64,000 bases of DNA from Niastella populi (GCF_002078015.1 NZ_LWBP01000134.1:1-64000), one strand, 5' to 3'. Counted from the stretch's first letter, positions 7,427 to 18,417 are shown. A program made the numbers and translations. Notes: generated by a model not told the origin, from the letters alone.

Positions 7427-8665
7427 TTAATTCTCACTATAGTATTTAAGCGTAGAACAATTATTGGGATCGAATATTTTCTGGCTGTACTTCAAAATAT
7501 CGTCGCCCGTTACGGAGAAATATTTGTCGCGGTCAGCATTGAACAGCGATGCATCGCCCAACAGCTCATAAAACGCGAGGTTATTGGCGCGGGTAAGTAC
7601 GCTCATATCCTCAAAAGCCAGCGTAGCCTCGGTTTTGTTCTTTATTTTGGTAAGCTCTTTTTCGCTGATGCCATCCTGTTTCAGCTTTTCTATTTCTTCG
7701 TTGATGGCCTTTTCGGCATCTTCCATCTTCACGCCTTTTACCAGTTTGCCTTCAACGGCCAGCAACCCTTTTTCAACGGTACCAAAATGATAACACTCTA
7801 TCTGGCTGAACAATTGTTTTTCTTTTACCAGTTTCTGGAATAACCGCGATGAACCGCCGCCGCCCAGCACTTCGGTAATCAAATCGGCCACGTAATACCC
7901 ATGTGCCAGCCGGTCGTCCATATGCCACACTTTATAAATGGCATCGAGCGGCACATTGGCTTTTACTTCCATGGTGCGCGGCTCGTTCTGTACAGGTTCT
8001 GCAGGCAACCGGCGATTGTATTTTTCTCCCATAGCAATAGGCGCAAACCATTTTTCGGCCAGTTGGCGCACCTGGTCGGCTTTTACATTGCCGGCCACCA
8101 CCAGTATGGCGTTTACCGGGCGGTAATGTTTGAAGAAGAAATCCTTTACATCCTGCAGGCTGGCATTTTCAATATGCGACAGCTCTTTACCAATCGTCAT
8201 CCAGCGGTACGGATGTTGTTTGTAGGCCATTTCGCGTAACTTAAACCATACATCACCGTAGGGTTTGTTGATGTAATGCTCCTTAAATTCTTCAATAACC
8301 ACCTTGCGTTGCACCTCAAGGCTTTTTTCGCTAAAACCCAGCGACAACATTCGGTCACTCTCCAGCCAGAACGCTGTTTCGAGGTTCTCTGCCGGCAGTT
8401 GAATATAATAGTTGGTTACATCGTTGCTGGTATAAGCATTGTTTTCGCCGCCCGCCATTTGCAGGGGCGTTTCAAAATCTTCGATATTTACCGAACCGCC
8501 AAACATGAGGTGTTCGAACAAATGGGCAAACCCTGTTTTATTGGGATCTTCGTCTTTGGCGCCCACATCGTACATCACATTCAATACCGCCATGGGCGTG
8601 GAACGATCTTCATGTACTAAAACCCGTAATCCATTCGAAAGCGTGAATTTTTCAAATTGTATCAT
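7427..8665 (-). CDS. M16-family zinc peptidase, active subunit
   Basis: A 412-residue M16 peptidase with the inverted zinc motif HLFEH at 48-52 (H48, H52 zinc ligands, E51 catalytic base) and the distal glutamate in the VVIEEFKEHY segment (~120-128). The two homologous halves of the M16 fold are present (LGGGGSSRLFQKLVKEKQL is the second-domain signature). It is the first gene of the pair with the zinc-less homologue. The family degrades peptides or processes precursors; substrate unknown. No obvious signal peptide. Confidence 0.9.
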   Translation of the reverse strand: MIQFEKFTLSNGLRVLVHEDRSTPMAVLNVMYDVGAKDEDPNKTGFAHLFEHLMFGGSVNIEDFETPLQMAGGENNAYTSNDVTNYYIQLPAENLETAFWLESDRMLSLGFSEKSLEVQRKVVIEEFKEHYINKPYGDVWFKLREMAYKQHPYRWMTIGKELSHIENASLQDVKDFFFKHYRPVNAILVVAGNVKADQVRQLAEKWFAPIAMGEKYNRRLPAEPVQNEPRTMEVKANVPLDAIYKVWHMDDRLAHGYYVADLITEVLGGGGSSRLFQKLVKEKQLFSQIECYHFGTVEKGLLAVEGKLVKGVKMEDAEKAINEEIEKLKQDGISEKELTKIKNKTEATLAFEDMSVLTRANNLAFYELLGDASLFNADRDKYFSVTGDDILKYSQKIFDPNNCSTLKYYSEN

Positions 8666-8723
8666 ATGCCGTTATTGCTTTTAAATTTTTTGAGGTTGAC
8701 CAAAGGTTCGCCTCCCTCTTTAT

Positions 8724-8850
8724 GATAGCTGAATGGTTTGATGGCTAAATGGCTGGTCCTGTGGTATGTTTGGCAGACCTGCAAATACTCGTAAACCTAA
8801 TTGTTCAACGACTAACTATCAAGCAATTGAGCCATCAAGCAATCAATCCC
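8724..8850. repeat. Degenerate repeat island (gatggct/agccatc)
   Basis: The left part (8724-8752) has gctgaatg gtttgatg gctaaatg units. The right part (~8795-8850) has reverse-complement-like words (atcaagc aattgag ccatcaa gcaatcaa). Degenerate 7-8 nt period with inverted organisation, in the 243-nt gap upstream of the M16 operon. Confidence 0.5.
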
Positions 8851-8908
8851 TGGCTACAAATTAACGACAAGTTGAGGTATTTGGTTGAAACTGATTGATA
8901 AAAGAGGG

Positions 8909-10108
8909 TTAACGTCCCGTAAGGATGTTTTTCACCTTCATGGTGAGCACTACGGGGCCCTCTTTTCGCAGCACGAGTATTTTGAGCTTTTCGCCCGGGG
9001 TTTGCATCAGGTTCTTATAGGTTTGTATATTATTACTGAAATTATTGGCCACCGCCATTATTACATCGCCCGGTTTGAACCCCGCCTGCTCGGCCGGCGA
9101 TTCGGGCATAATATCAACCACCTGAATTTCACCGTCAACCACATACATGCCCAGCCCGGTATAGGAATAGTCGAACTGTTCTTTATAATGTGAATTGGGG
9201 ATCATATAAATGTCCTTGCGCTCGTAGTTGATAATGAGGTTGAACCGGCGCAGGAGATCGTTCCCTATAAGGCCTGCCAATGAAGGATAGGCGGTTACAT
9301 TGTACTCATCGTCGAAAATATAGGTAGGAACGTTCCTGAACCGGTACGGGCCTACCTGAATTTGCCTTATAACCCCTTGTTTCATAGGCGCTTTACCACC
9401 CAGCCCTTCCGCCTGGGTAGCATACCATTTGCGTTTGGGTTTTACAAAATTGCTGTCGCTCACAAAATCGGCCGATAGCAGCAGGCACATACCCGCCCCG
9501 GTATCGAAATAGAACCGGGAAGTTAGTGACCGGTTATCCTTGATACTGGCGCTCATAATTGGAATGGAATTGATCGTTGGCTTCAGCAAATAACCGCCGC
9601 GGGGGTATTTAATAGTGCCTTTTGTGTAAACCGAAATTTTGAGGCTGTCGTAATCGACCCCCACAATGTAACGCGATAAAAAGCTCAACCCAATGATACC
9701 ATCTATTTTTTCGCCATAGGCACTGGTGAGTACATCGTAGTCATTTATGTGAAAATCAAGGTTTTCGACCGTAAGATCGGGCAGGTGAAGGCTTTGCCGG
9801 TAAGAAAAATACACCCGCCGCACCCCGGCAATACCGCGAATGGTGCGGTCGCTTAAAGTAGTGGGAACCTTTAAATAGTCTGCGGTGGCAGAGTCGAGCG
9901 AAATGCCGCCGCTGCCGGTATCGAGAATAAAATTGAGCGTATCGGGAAAATTGCTGAGCCGGGCTTTTAGGGTAATGATGCCCCCGGTAAGCAGCCTGAA
10001 CGGGAATTTGGCAATAAGCTTTGCAGGCGGCGGAATAAATTCTTCCTGAGCCTGTACAAAGGATACAGACAGCAACAGTAGGAAAATGGGTATGGTCAAC
10101 AATCGCAT
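8909..10108 (-). CDS. Exported retropepsin-like aspartyl protease with PDZ domain
   Basis: A 399-residue protein with a signal peptide (MRLLTIPIFLLLLSVSFVQA, cleavage near 20/21). Two pepsin-like half-domains follow: the first aspartate in LDTGSGG (D63), the second in FDTGAG (~residue 205). A C-terminal PDZ domain covers ~310-395 (GLGMYVVDGEIQVVDIM...PAEQAGFKPGDVI). Bacteroidota have many periplasmic or surface proteins of this DTGxG-PDZ type; substrates are unknown. Monocistronic by position, with the mqnC promoter region divergent to it. Confidence 0.85.
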   Translation of the reverse strand: MRLLTIPIFLLLLSVSFVQAQEEFIPPPAKLIAKFPFRLLTGGIITLKARLSNFPDTLNFILDTGSGGISLDSATADYLKVPTTLSDRTIRGIAGVRRVYFSYRQSLHLPDLTVENLDFHINDYDVLTSAYGEKIDGIIGLSFLSRYIVGVDYDSLKISVYTKGTIKYPRGGYLLKPTINSIPIMSASIKDNRSLTSRFYFDTGAGMCLLLSADFVSDSNFVKPKRKWYATQAEGLGGKAPMKQGVIRQIQVGPYRFRNVPTYIFDDEYNVTAYPSLAGLIGNDLLRRFNLIINYERKDIYMIPNSHYKEQFDYSYTGLGMYVVDGEIQVVDIMPESPAEQAGFKPGDVIMAVANNFSNNIQTYKNLMQTPGEKLKILVLRKEGPVVLTMKVKNILTGR

Positions 10109-10274
10109 GAATGCCGGTTATGCAATTAGTAAGATAAAATATTTATCCGAAAATGGTAAACCATTGGTATAAAAACACATAAACAACCTTCATAGCCTAC
10201 CCAATTACCGGCCACCGGAGATGTTTACCATACTAATTACCACTTATACCATACGTATTGAACCGTTCGTTTAG

Positions 10275-10282
10275 TACTTTTG
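10275..10282 (+). promoter_or_regulatory. Candidate -7 element for mqnC
   Basis: TACTTTTG matches TAnnTTTG exactly and ends 18 nt before the mqnC ATG, implying a leader of roughly 12-15 nt. No clear -33 TTTG at 19-21 nt spacing. Confidence 0.45.
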
Positions 10283-10300
10283 TTGCTACAATAAATTTTT

Positions 10301-11425
10301 ATGCATCTGGATGAGCTGTACGCGAAAGCCCTGAATTTTGACATGCTGAGTATTGAGGAAGGAATGCACCTTTTTGAACATGCCCCGCTAACGGAGCTGA
10401 TGTTCGTGGCCAATGAAATGCGTAAAAAGCAGGTACCCCATGGGAAAGTTACCTGGCAAATAGACCGCAACGTAAACACCACCAACGTTTGTACTGCCAA
10501 TTGCAAGTTCTGTAACTTCTTTCGTATACCCGGTCATGCCGATGCTTATATAACCGATATCGCTACCTATAAAAAGAAGATCGAGGAAACCATTCGCTGG
10601 GGTGGCGATCAGTTATTATTACAGGGCGGCCACCATCCTGAGCTGGGTTTACAGTTCTATGTTGACCTCTTCAGACAATTAAAATCGCTTTACCCGAATA
10701 TTAAACTGCACACCTTAGGGCCCCCCGAAGTGGCGCACATCACCAAACTCGAAAAAAGTACCCATCGCGAAGTACTGACCGCCCTGAAAGAGGCCGGCAT
10801 GGATAGTTTGCCGGGCGCCGGCGCCGAAATTCTGGTTGACCGGGTACGCCGGCTTATTTCAAAAGGAAAGTGCGGGTCGCAGGAATGGCTCGATATCATG
10901 CACGAAGCCCATAAACTGAACATTACCACCTCCGGCACCATGATGTTCGGCCATGTGGAAACCGTTCGGGAACGTTTCGAGCACCTGGTGAAGATCAGAG
11001 AAGTGCAGTCAAGAAAACCGGCCGAAGCCAAAGGCTTCCTGGCCTTCATTCCCTGGACCTTCCAGGACGTTGATACCTTACTTACCAAAATACGCGGCGT
11101 GCACAACCTCACTACGCCCGATGAATATATTCGCATGATCGCTATCAGCCGCATCATGCTGCCTAATGTAAAGAACATCCAGGCCAGCTGGCTCACCGTT
11201 GGTAAACAAACCGCCCAGATCTGCCTGCATGCCGGCGCCAATGATTTCGGCAGTATCATGCTGGAAGAGAACGTGGTAAGTGCCGCCGGCGCGCCGCACC
11301 GCTTTACTTTCAAAAGCATTCAGCAGGCCATAAAAGATGCCGGGTTTGAACCACAGCTGCGGAACCAGCAATACGAATTCCGCCAAATGCCTGCGGCAAT
11401 TGAAGAACAGGTTATTGACTATTAA
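10301..11425 (+). CDS. mqnC: Cyclic dehypoxanthinyl futalosine synthase MqnC
   Basis: A 374-residue radical SAM enzyme of the futalosine route to menaquinone. It cyclises dehypoxanthine futalosine to the spiro cyclic product. The [4Fe-4S]/SAM motif is CTANCKFC with cysteines at 64, 68 and 71. LLLQGGHHPELGL, LPGAGAEIL and the C-terminal AGANDFGS followed by MLEENVV are characteristic of the MqnC/MqnE/CofH group; the QIDRNVNTTNVC start and overall length favour MqnC over MqnE. No other mqn gene is in the window, so the pathway genes are dispersed. The reading frame begins ATG CAT CTG with a good -7 element just upstream. Confidence 0.92.
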   Translation: MHLDELYAKALNFDMLSIEEGMHLFEHAPLTELMFVANEMRKKQVPHGKVTWQIDRNVNTTNVCTANCKFCNFFRIPGHADAYITDIATYKKKIEETIRWGGDQLLLQGGHHPELGLQFYVDLFRQLKSLYPNIKLHTLGPPEVAHITKLEKSTHREVLTALKEAGMDSLPGAGAEILVDRVRRLISKGKCGSQEWLDIMHEAHKLNITTSGTMMFGHVETVRERFEHLVKIREVQSRKPAEAKGFLAFIPWTFQDVDTLLTKIRGVHNLTTPDEYIRMIAISRIMLPNVKNIQASWLTVGKQTAQICLHAGANDFGSIMLEENVVSAAGAPHRFTFKSIQQAIKDAGFEPQLRNQQYEFRQMPAAIEEQVIDY

Positions 11426-11468
11426 AGTAGAGTCACTTTTAAGTGATACATTATTGGAATTTAAGGAG

Positions 11469-11638
11469 CTACAGGTTTCAAGGTCCCGGTTACCGGATAC
11501 CGGTTTCCGGGGTTTTATTGCATGGCTCGCTATAAGTTTAAACATTCGAATTAGCGGATCGCTTAATGGCAATCCCACATCTGCAACGGCAAGGCGGCTG
11601 TTTCCCTGGTATCCGGGAACAGGTAACCGGTAACTTTG
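11469..11638. repeat. Inverted repeat island (ggttacc/ggatacc words)
   Basis: The left arm (11469-11511) reads ggtcccggttaccggatacc and ggtttccgg; the right arm (11604-11638) reads tggtatccgggaac and aggtaaccggtaac. The arms are mutual reverse complements with ~7-nt internal spacing. It starts 44 nt after mqnC and fills most of the gap up to the hybrid kinase. The remainder, 11639-11813, is AT-rich with no recognisable gene. Confidence 0.6.
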
Positions 11639-11813
11639 CCTATATACGACCTTGCAGGTGGCTATCAGGTGTTATTTTCCTTTACCTCCAGCATCCCCAA
11701 CACTAAAAAACTGATGATTTACCCTTATTTATATTAAAAAATAATGGTTGATATTCAATACTATCCTAATTTCAAAGTTATATATCAGGGTAGGTATTGT
11801 ATCCTTAAAAACC

Positions 11814-14800
11814 ATGAAAAGTCCCTTTCGCAAATTGGTGAGAATTGCCGTAGTGCTGCTGGCTGCTGTGCTTTTATTTAACTTCTTCGGCTATTACATG
11901 ATTCATCTGTCGGGCAAACAGAATGAAAAAATGGTTATGCTGGTGAACATAAGCGGGCAGCAGCAAACGCTTAGTCAGCTCATTACCAAGAATGTATTAC
12001 TACTTACCAGGGGTAACCTGCCCGAACACGAACAACATGCCATTCGTGAAGAACTTAAAAAGGCCACCGACAGCTTTATAAATTGCAACCAGCTCCTGCG
12101 CGATAAAATAAAGATCAAAACCGATGAACCGGTTACCAATGACCTGCTCGAGATCACCCGCGACCTTACCAATGCCCAAACCCATATGAAGGGTATTGTG
12201 GCGGTTGCGCAGGAAGTATACCTGGCCGATAACGAGTTGCTGGCCATCAATGCGCCCCTGTACAATCAGCAGCTCCTCTATAGCGAACGAAAGTACTTCC
12301 CACTGATGAATGAGGTAGTGCAACGCTATACAACCGTTGTTACCGATAAACTCGAAGAGTCTTCAACCATCAATACCGGCAAATTCCTTTCGCTTATCGT
12401 TGCCCTCATCTGCCTTATTTTCCTGGTAATCGATCCCCTGCTGCGCAGCAATAAACAGAACTATGAAGCCCTGCAAATGGCCCGCAACGCATTGCTGCGC
12501 GAGAAAAAATATTTGTCGTCTATTCTCAATTCCCAAACCAACTACGTCATTCGTATAGACCGCAACGGGAATTTCACTTATGCCAATCCGCAATTCCTGC
12601 AAGCCTTTGGATATACCGAAAGAGAGCTCCTTGGCGTTGCTTTTTATACTATCATCAATACCAAGGACCTTCACCGCTGCCGCGAGGTGGCCGATCAGTG
12701 CTGGCTGAACCCCGGTACCGTTTATAAACTGCTTATAAAGAAATCGATCAGGAATACGGGTAACTTTCAATGGACCGACTGGGAGTTCATTGCCCTTCAA
12801 AACGAAGATGGCGTTTCTGAAATACAGGGTATTGGCGTGAACGTAACCGAAAAAGTTATTGCCGAACAGGCGCTGCAGAACAGTGAGCAGAAATTCCGGC
12901 TGCTGGCCGAACATGCCGAAGACATTATTTCCGTAAGCAATCCCGAGGGCGTTTTTCAATATGTTTCGCCTTCCGTTCAAAAAGCGCTGGGTTATTCGCG
13001 CGAAGAAATGGAAGGCCATACCATTACCTCATTCGTTCATCCTGAAGATGTGCACGTTTTTACCCCGCATAAAGGAAGCATCGCCCTTGGCCGCATCGAC
13101 AACCTCACGTTACGCTACCGCATCATGACCAAACGCGGTGAATACATCTGGCTTGAAAGTATTTTGAAACCGGTGAAGGAAAACGGCCAGGTGGTAAAGA
13201 TCATAACTACCTCGCGTAACGTTAACGAACAAAAGAAAGCCGAAGTGGAACGCGAGCAGTTGCTGGTTGATGTAAAACAATCGGAAGAACTGCTGCGCAC
13301 CATCATCAACTCTACTCCCGACTGGATCTTTATTAAAGACCCAAATCACAAATTCCTACTTATAAACCAGGCCTGCGCCGATTCAATGCGCAAAACGCCC
13401 CAGGAGATCATTGGTAAAGACGACCTGGAGGTTGGCTTCCCCGCAGAATATGTTACCGGCGATCCCACACGCGGTATTCGCGGTTTTTGGGCCGATGACG
13501 ATGAAGTGGTAAAGAGCGGCAAGGTCATGTACATACCCGAAGAACCTAACTTTGCCAACGGCCAGCTCAACACCATGAGCACGGTTAAAGTGCCATTGAA
13601 AGATGCAGAAGGACAGGTATGGGGCGTACTGGGTTTTGTGCACAACATTACCCCGCTTAAAAAAGTAGAGGAAAGCCTGCGCCGTAAAGACCAGTTGCTG
13701 CAGGCCGTAGCCGAAGCAACGCACCTGCTTATCAGCAATAACAATCTCGATCAGGCCATTGGCGAAGCCATTCAACTGCTGGGCATGAAAATGCAGGTCG
13801 ACGGCCTCAATGTTTACAAGAATGAATACGTACTGGCCGAAGACAAATGGTATACAAGCAGGTTATGGCAATGGGAAAGCGCTACCGATGAACTGATCTA
13901 TCGCATACCCGACTTCCAAAACAAGCCGGTCGATAAAAATTCGCCGCTGTTCCATACCCTAATAAGGGAAGAAATATTCTGCAGTCATGTAAGGCACATT
14001 CAGTATCCTGAACTTCGTTCTTACTATGAGGAGCGCGGCGTAAAAACCGCCGCGGTGATCCCCGTGTTCACCATGCATTATTTCTGGGGCTTTGTTGCCT
14101 TCAGCGATTGCACCCAGGAACGCGAGTGGACCATCACCGAGTTCAGTATTCTGCAATCATTTGCGGCCACGCTGGCCGCCGCCATCGAGCGTAAACAAAT
14201 GGAACAGGAACTGGTGCAGGCGAAAGACATGGCCGAATCGGCCAACCAGGCAAAGAGTGAGTTCATGGCCAACATGAGCCACGAGTTACGCACCCCCATG
14301 AACGGCATTATTGGCTTTACCGACCTGGTGCTCACTACCACATTACAACATTCGCAACGCGATTACCTCGAAAATGTAAAGAAATCGGCCTACGGCCTGC
14401 TCGATATCATCAACGACATTCTCGACTTCAGTAAACTGGAAGCCGGTAAACTGCAAATTGACAATACTTCATTCCGCATCGATGAACTGGTTGAAGAAAC
14501 CATTGACATGTTAACTGTGAAGGCCTTTGAGAAAAAGCTTGAAATGATTTGCCATATCGATCCGCTGCTGCCCAGCCGCGTAAGCGGCGACCCGGTTCGT
14601 ATTCGCCAGATCTTTGTAAACCTGTTAGGCAACGCCATCAAGTTTACCCAAAAAGGTGAAATCTTCGTGTCGCTTAAAAAAGCGGGCAGTATGTACTTCA
14701 AAGACAACAAAAAGTTTATCGATATCGACCTTTCGGTTCGCGATACAGGTATTGGGATCCCTAAAGAAAAACTGATGAAGATCTTCGACAGTTTTACGCA

Positions 14801-15803
14801 GGCCGATTCTTCCACCACGCGTAAATATGGCGGAACCGGTTTGGGCCTCACCATTTCAAAAAGCCTGGCAGAACTGATGGAAGGCAGCCTGCATGTGGCC
14901 AGTGAAGTGAACCGCGGCAGCACATTTACCCTGCGCTTACCGCTCGAAATCGTAAACATAGAACCGCAAATAACCGGCGCCTACAGACCGCCGTTACAAA
15001 AAGTGCTGGTGGTTGACGACAACGCCAGCAACCGGTGGATGATGCAGGAAATTTTCCGCTATTTCAATATTCCCTGTGAAATGGCCAAAAGCGGTAAAGA
15101 TGCGTTGGCGATCCTGCACCGCATACATGAAAAAAGCGAACCGCTCGATCTTATTTTAACCGATCACCATATGCCCGAAATGGATGGCATGCAACTGATG
15201 CAGGAGATCCGCAAATCTTCCAAAGGTTTTGCACAGCCTGTAATTATGATGTTGTCATCGATGGAGAAAAACCTGTTCCAGCGGCAGGCAGAAAAACTGG
15301 GCATTCACAGTTTCCTTTCAAAACCGGTAAAACTGTACGAACTGTACGCCCTGCTGTCGGCCATGTTCACAACCGGCACCCATCAGCCGGAGAAAATAAG
15401 CCATATACCCACCATTGAAAAAATTACCGATGCTGCCAGCATTATGGTGGTTGAAGATGAGCCCATCAATATGATGCTGATTACCGAAGTGTTGGGCAGA
15501 ATGGGATTCGCCGTCATCAAAGCTACCAACGGAAAACAGGCACTCGAGCTGTTACAGCTACAGGACCCGCAACTGATCTTCATGGATGTGAATATGCCCG
15601 AAATGGATGGCTTTACCACTACCCGTTTAATCAGGCAACTGCCCGAACCATACAGCCTCATTCCCGTAATTGCACTCACCGCCGATGCCATGCAGGGCGA
15701 TAAGGAAAAATGTATTGAAGCCGGCATGAACGACTACATTTCAAAACCATTTAAGTTGGAAGAGATTGAAGCAATACTGAAGAAAAGAATGTTGCTGGTG
15801 TAA
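11814..15803 (+). CDS. Hybrid sensor histidine kinase with PAS, GAF and two receiver domains
   Basis: A 1329-residue inner-membrane hybrid kinase. The start at ATG 11814 (MKSPFRKLV) is preferred over the upstream in-frame ATG at 11748 because it places the first membrane helix (~7-29) at the N-terminus. A periplasmic NIT/PilJ-like helical sensor and a second membrane helix (~190-210) follow. Then come three PAS regions (~240-360, 365-480, 490-620) and a GAF domain (~650-800). HisKA has the phosphoacceptor H823 in [11 protein letters not shown]; HATPase_c follows with GTGLGLTI. Receiver 1 has acceptor D1117 ([12 protein letters not shown]) and receiver 2 D1258 ([12 protein letters not shown]). 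No Hpt domain, so phosphotransfer would end on REC or on an external Hpt. Signal unknown. Confidence 0.9.
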   Translation: MKSPFRKLVRIAVVLLAAVLLFNFFGYYMIHLSGKQNEKMVMLVNISGQQQTLSQLITKNVLLLTRGNLPEHEQHAIREELKKATDSFINCNQLLRDKIKIKTDEPVTNDLLEITRDLTNAQTHMKGIVAVAQEVYLADNELLAINAPLYNQQLLYSERKYFPLMNEVVQRYTTVVTDKLEESSTINTGKFLSLIVALICLIFLVIDPLLRSNKQNYEALQMARNALLREKKYLSSILNSQTNYVIRIDRNGNFTYANPQFLQAFGYTERELLGVAFYTIINTKDLHRCREVADQCWLNPGTVYKLLIKKSIRNTGNFQWTDWEFIALQNEDGVSEIQGIGVNVTEKVIAEQALQNSEQKFRLLAEHAEDIISVSNPEGVFQYVSPSVQKALGYSREEMEGHTITSFVHPEDVHVFTPHKGSIALGRIDNLTLRYRIMTKRGEYIWLESILKPVKENGQVVKIITTSRNVNEQKKAEVEREQLLVDVKQSEELLRTIINSTPDWIFIKDPNHKFLLINQACADSMRKTPQEIIGKDDLEVGFPAEYVTGDPTRGIRGFWADDDEVVKSGKVMYIPEEPNFANGQLNTMSTVKVPLKDAEGQVWGVLGFVHNITPLKKVEESLRRKDQLLQAVAEATHLLISNNNLDQAIGEAIQLLGMKMQVDGLNVYKNEYVLAEDKWYTSRLWQWESATDELIYRIPDFQNKPVDKNSPLFHTLIREEIFCSHVRHIQYPELRSYYEERGVKTAAVIPVFTMHYFWGFVAFSDCTQEREWTITEFSILQSFAATLAAAIERKQMEQELVQAKDMAESANQAKSEFMANMSHELRTPMNGIIGFTDLVLTTTLQHSQRDYLENVKKSAYGLLDIINDILDFSKLEAGKLQIDNTSFRIDELVEETIDMLTVKAFEKKLEMICHIDPLLPSRVSGDPVRIRQIFVNLLGNAIKFTQKGEIFVSLKKAGSMYFKDNKKFIDIDLSVRDTGIGIPKEKLMKIFDSFTQADSSTTRKYGGTGLGLTISKSLAELMEGSLHVASEVNRGSTFTLRLPLEIVNIEPQITGAYRPPLQKVLVVDDNASNRWMMQEIFRYFNIPCEMAKSGKDALAILHRIHEKSEPLDLILTDHHMPEMDGMQLMQEIRKSSKGFAQPVIMMLSSMEKNLFQRQAEKLGIHSFLSKPVKLYELYALLSAMFTTGTHQPEKISHIPTIEKITDAASIMVVEDEPINMMLITEVLGRMGFAVIKATNGKQALELLQLQDPQLIFMDVNMPEMDGFTTTRLIRQLPEPYSLIPVIALTADAMQGDKEKCIEAGMNDYISKPFKLEEIEAILKKRMLLV

Positions 15804-15882
15804 AAATTTTAACATTTGGCGCGTTACATTTTTACAACTTCACCGACTCATTTTTTGTCTAATAGTCAACTAAATTCAGAAA

Positions 15883-16185
15883 ATGATCAAACAGCAAACA
15901 TCGACCTCTTTGATATTTTGCGTGCTGATGGATTTCATTGGCTACGCATCGTACGCCCTGCCCGTTCTGGGTGAGTTCGGCGATATCATCTGGGCCCCCA
16001 TTTCTGCGCTCATTTTCTTCAGAACTTTCGGTGGCTGGAAAGGTGCGTTTGGGGGATTGTTCAACTTTGTGGAAGAAATACTTCCCGGTCTTGATTTCAT
16101 TCCCAGCTTCACTATCATGTGGTTATGGCAAAGAATGAAAAAGCCGCAACAACGAATAACGACAATTAAGATCAATGGTCGTTAG
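15883..16185 (+). CDS. Small membrane protein of unknown function
   Basis: A 100-residue protein with two to three hydrophobic stretches (~8-30, 35-48, 60-85) rich in Gly and aromatic residues (LMDFIGYASYALPVLGEF, WAPISALIFF, IMWLWQRM), and a basic tail. It resembles small conserved membrane proteins found in Bacteroidota, but I cannot name a family with certainty. It lies 79 nt after the hybrid kinase and its 3' end overlaps the convergent response regulator gene by 4 nt. Confidence 0.7.
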   Translation: MIKQQTSTSLIFCVLMDFIGYASYALPVLGEFGDIIWAPISALIFFRTFGGWKGAFGGLFNFVEEILPGLDFIPSFTIMWLWQRMKKPQQRITTIKINGR

Positions 16186-16874
16186 CCTACAACAAACCGG
16201 TAGCCTACCCCTTTTATAGTAATTATTTCAAGCAGGTCATCCTCTTTTAAATAGCTGCGCAGCTTAGTGATGTATACATCGAGGTTGCGCGAATTAAAGA
16301 AGGAATCATTGCCCCAAAGCAAATTCAAAATGTCTTTGCGGTCAATGATCTTTTCGCGGTTCCCGTATAATAACTTCAACAGTTCGCTTTCACGAAAAGA
16401 GAGTTTTCTTTCTTCATTAAAACCTGTCAACAGCTGCCGGCTTACGTAAAAGGTATATTTACCGATCTGAAGTGTATCTTTTCCATTGCCTGCGCGGGCG
16501 CCCAGCTCTTTAAACCGCAATGCATTTTCAATTCGCACTATCAGCTCTTCCATACTGAACGGCTTGCGTATATAGTCATTACCGCCAACAGAAAAGCCTT
16601 TTACCAGGTCGTCGGTCTGCGTTTTGGCGGTAAGGAAAATGATAGGCACCCTGGCATTTATTTCGCGTATTTCACCGGCAATGGTAAAACCGTCTTTATT
16701 GGGCAGCATTACATCGAGTACACAAACATCGGGGTTTACCTGTTTAAAAACCGATAACACGTTTACCCCGTCACTTTCCATGGTAACGTCAAAATGCCGG
16801 CTCTCCAGGCTTTCCTTTACAATTTTGCCCAGAAATAACTCATCTTCTACATACAGGATCCTGGTTTTGCTCAT
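16182..16874 (-). CDS. OmpR/PhoB-family response regulator
   Basis: A 230-residue regulator. The receiver domain (~3-120) has acidic residues EDE near 11-13, acceptor Asp in VCVLDVMLPNKDG (~54) and Lys in IRKPF (~104). A winged-helix Trans_reg_C domain follows (~133-228: LSFRESELLKLLYGN, RKDILNLLWG, RNLDVYITKLRSYL, IKGVGYRF). Its ATG overlaps the stop of the sensor kinase gene by 4 nt (ATGA), a translationally coupled two-component pair. Target genes unknown; the divergent GLPGLI gene is a candidate. Confidence 0.93.
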   Translation of the reverse strand: MSKTRILYVEDELFLGKIVKESLESRHFDVTMESDGVNVLSVFKQVNPDVCVLDVMLPNKDGFTIAGEIREINARVPIIFLTAKTQTDDLVKGFSVGGNDYIRKPFSMEELIVRIENALRFKELGARAGNGKDTLQIGKYTFYVSRQLLTGFNEERKLSFRESELLKLLYGNREKIIDRKDILNLLWGNDSFFNSRNLDVYITKLRSYLKEDDLLEIITIKGVGYRFVVG

Positions 16875-18316
16875 GAAGCTGTGGGAAGTTTTATTATAAA
16901 TTGGCTACCAATACCGGTTTGGCTTTCCACTTCAATAGAACCGAGGTGCCGTTGTATTACATAGGCCACATAGCTCAGTCCCAGGCCATAGCCTTTGACA
17001 TTATGCGTATCGCCGGCAGGCACGCGAAAGAATTTATCGAAGATCTTTTTATGGTATTCAACAGGAATGCCAATGCCGTTATCAGTTACACGCAAAACAA
17101 TTCTCTCCTCCTCTTCTTTCAGCTCAACCTGAATGGATGGATTTTCCCTGCTGTATTTTAAAGCATTATCCAACAGGTTGAACAACACGCTGGTCATGTG
17201 CAGGCGGTCGGCGGCTACTTCAAAATGATCGCCATGCATTTGCACAGTAACCTTCGCTTTGTATTTTTCAAATTGCAGTTTCATGGAGTTCACTACTTCT
17301 TTCACCAGTACCGAAAGATCGATTACTTCTTCTTTCAGCTCAACCTGGTGTTTTTCAAACATCGACAGCTTCAAAACCTTATCAACCAGGAACGACAGGC
17401 GCTGCAGTTCATTCGACGATATGGCAAGGTATTCCTTTGTTTTTCCGGGATCGTGCAGAGCGTCGAAATTGCGCAGGGCCTCAATGGCTACACTTACCGT
17501 GGCTATGGGCGTTTTCAACTCATGCGTAATATTGCTGATGAAGTCGTTCTTTATCTGTGTTAATTTCCGCTGCTGCACCAGCGTTCGCAAAAGCAGGTAG
17601 AACGAAAATGCAGTCAACCCTACCAGCAGCAGGGATACCATTATCTGCGACCCGATCTTTTTCAATGCAAATGGGGTCATGTTGCCCATATCTACCCGGT
17701 AAGTAATGGGGCGGTTGAAGCCAATGGTAACTTCATTTTCCGTTTCGAAAAAAGGCGGCGGCGGCATATCATCGGGCAAAACCGCTTTGCGGCTGGTAAC
17801 GGTAAAGGGAATGGCAATCTTCTCCCGCGCCAGCACCTGTGCATATCTTGCCGTCAGTTCTTTAATGCTTATACTGTCCTGTAGTGAATCAACCCGGCTT
17901 AGTACTCTTACAATGCTTGCCCCCGAACCCGGCCCGTCCCTGAAAACGTGGATTTCGCTGATGGAATCGCCCGGAATGCGCTCATGAATGAGATCGGTGC
18001 TTTTTTCTCTAACCATTACGTGGAGTTTTCTATCGTGCATCATGGTATCGAGCACCCGCCTGCGCATGGCATCCATCATTCCAACGGCGCCATATCCTGC
18101 CACCCTGAACTTTGTATTCGGTCCCAGCGTATCGAGCTTCAGTTTTTCAGCCCTGAGGCGTTGGAGCGCCTCGCGAAACAATACATTCGTGCGAAAAGTC
18201 AGTTCGCGTTTTTCCTCCCTGAAGTTTTTGACAAGCCAGAAAACCTGAAAGGTTGCTACGGCCACGATGGCCAGCAACATTAAAACTACCGGTAAATACA
18301 AGCGGCGCCTGTTCAT
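16871..18316 (-). CDS. Sensor histidine kinase (two-component partner)
   Basis: A 481-residue membrane kinase. The open frame continues 170 codons further upstream, but that part lies antisense to the GLPGLI gene and is not protein-like. The start at ATG 18316 (MNRRRLYLPVVLMLL) puts a membrane helix at ~6-26, a periplasmic region to ~225, and a second helix at ~228-248. HisKA has FISNITHELKTPIATV. HATPase_c has N (NLLDNALKYS), G1 (VTDNGIGIP) and G2 (GYGLGLSYV) boxes. No HAMP or PAS is visible. Translationally coupled to the response regulator. A -7 element lies only 7 nt upstream of the ATG, so the transcript may be nearly leaderless. Confidence 0.9.
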   Translation of the reverse strand: MNRRRLYLPVVLMLLAIVAVATFQVFWLVKNFREEKRELTFRTNVLFREALQRLRAEKLKLDTLGPNTKFRVAGYGAVGMMDAMRRRVLDTMMHDRKLHVMVREKSTDLIHERIPGDSISEIHVFRDGPGSGASIVRVLSRVDSLQDSISIKELTARYAQVLAREKIAIPFTVTSRKAVLPDDMPPPPFFETENEVTIGFNRPITYRVDMGNMTPFALKKIGSQIMVSLLLVGLTAFSFYLLLRTLVQQRKLTQIKNDFISNITHELKTPIATVSVAIEALRNFDALHDPGKTKEYLAISSNELQRLSFLVDKVLKLSMFEKHQVELKEEVIDLSVLVKEVVNSMKLQFEKYKAKVTVQMHGDHFEVAADRLHMTSVLFNLLDNALKYSRENPSIQVELKEEEERIVLRVTDNGIGIPVEYHKKIFDKFFRVPAGDTHNVKGYGLGLSYVAYVIQRHLGSIEVESQTGIGSQFIIKLPTAS

Positions 18317-18323
18317 AACACTA

Positions 18324-18331
18324 CAAAAGTA
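18324..18331 (-). promoter_or_regulatory. Candidate -7 element for the two-component operon
   Basis: The complement reads TACTTTTG, an exact TAnnTTTG match, 7 nt before the start codon at 18316. It supports that start over the long upstream extension and implies a very short or absent leader. Confidence 0.45.
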
Positions 18332-18417
18332 GCCGTTTAAAGCCGGCGGTTTAATACCATTAACCTTAATTAACATTAAACCAAGGTGCATTAACCTGTT
18401 ACCTTTTGGCGCTGCAA

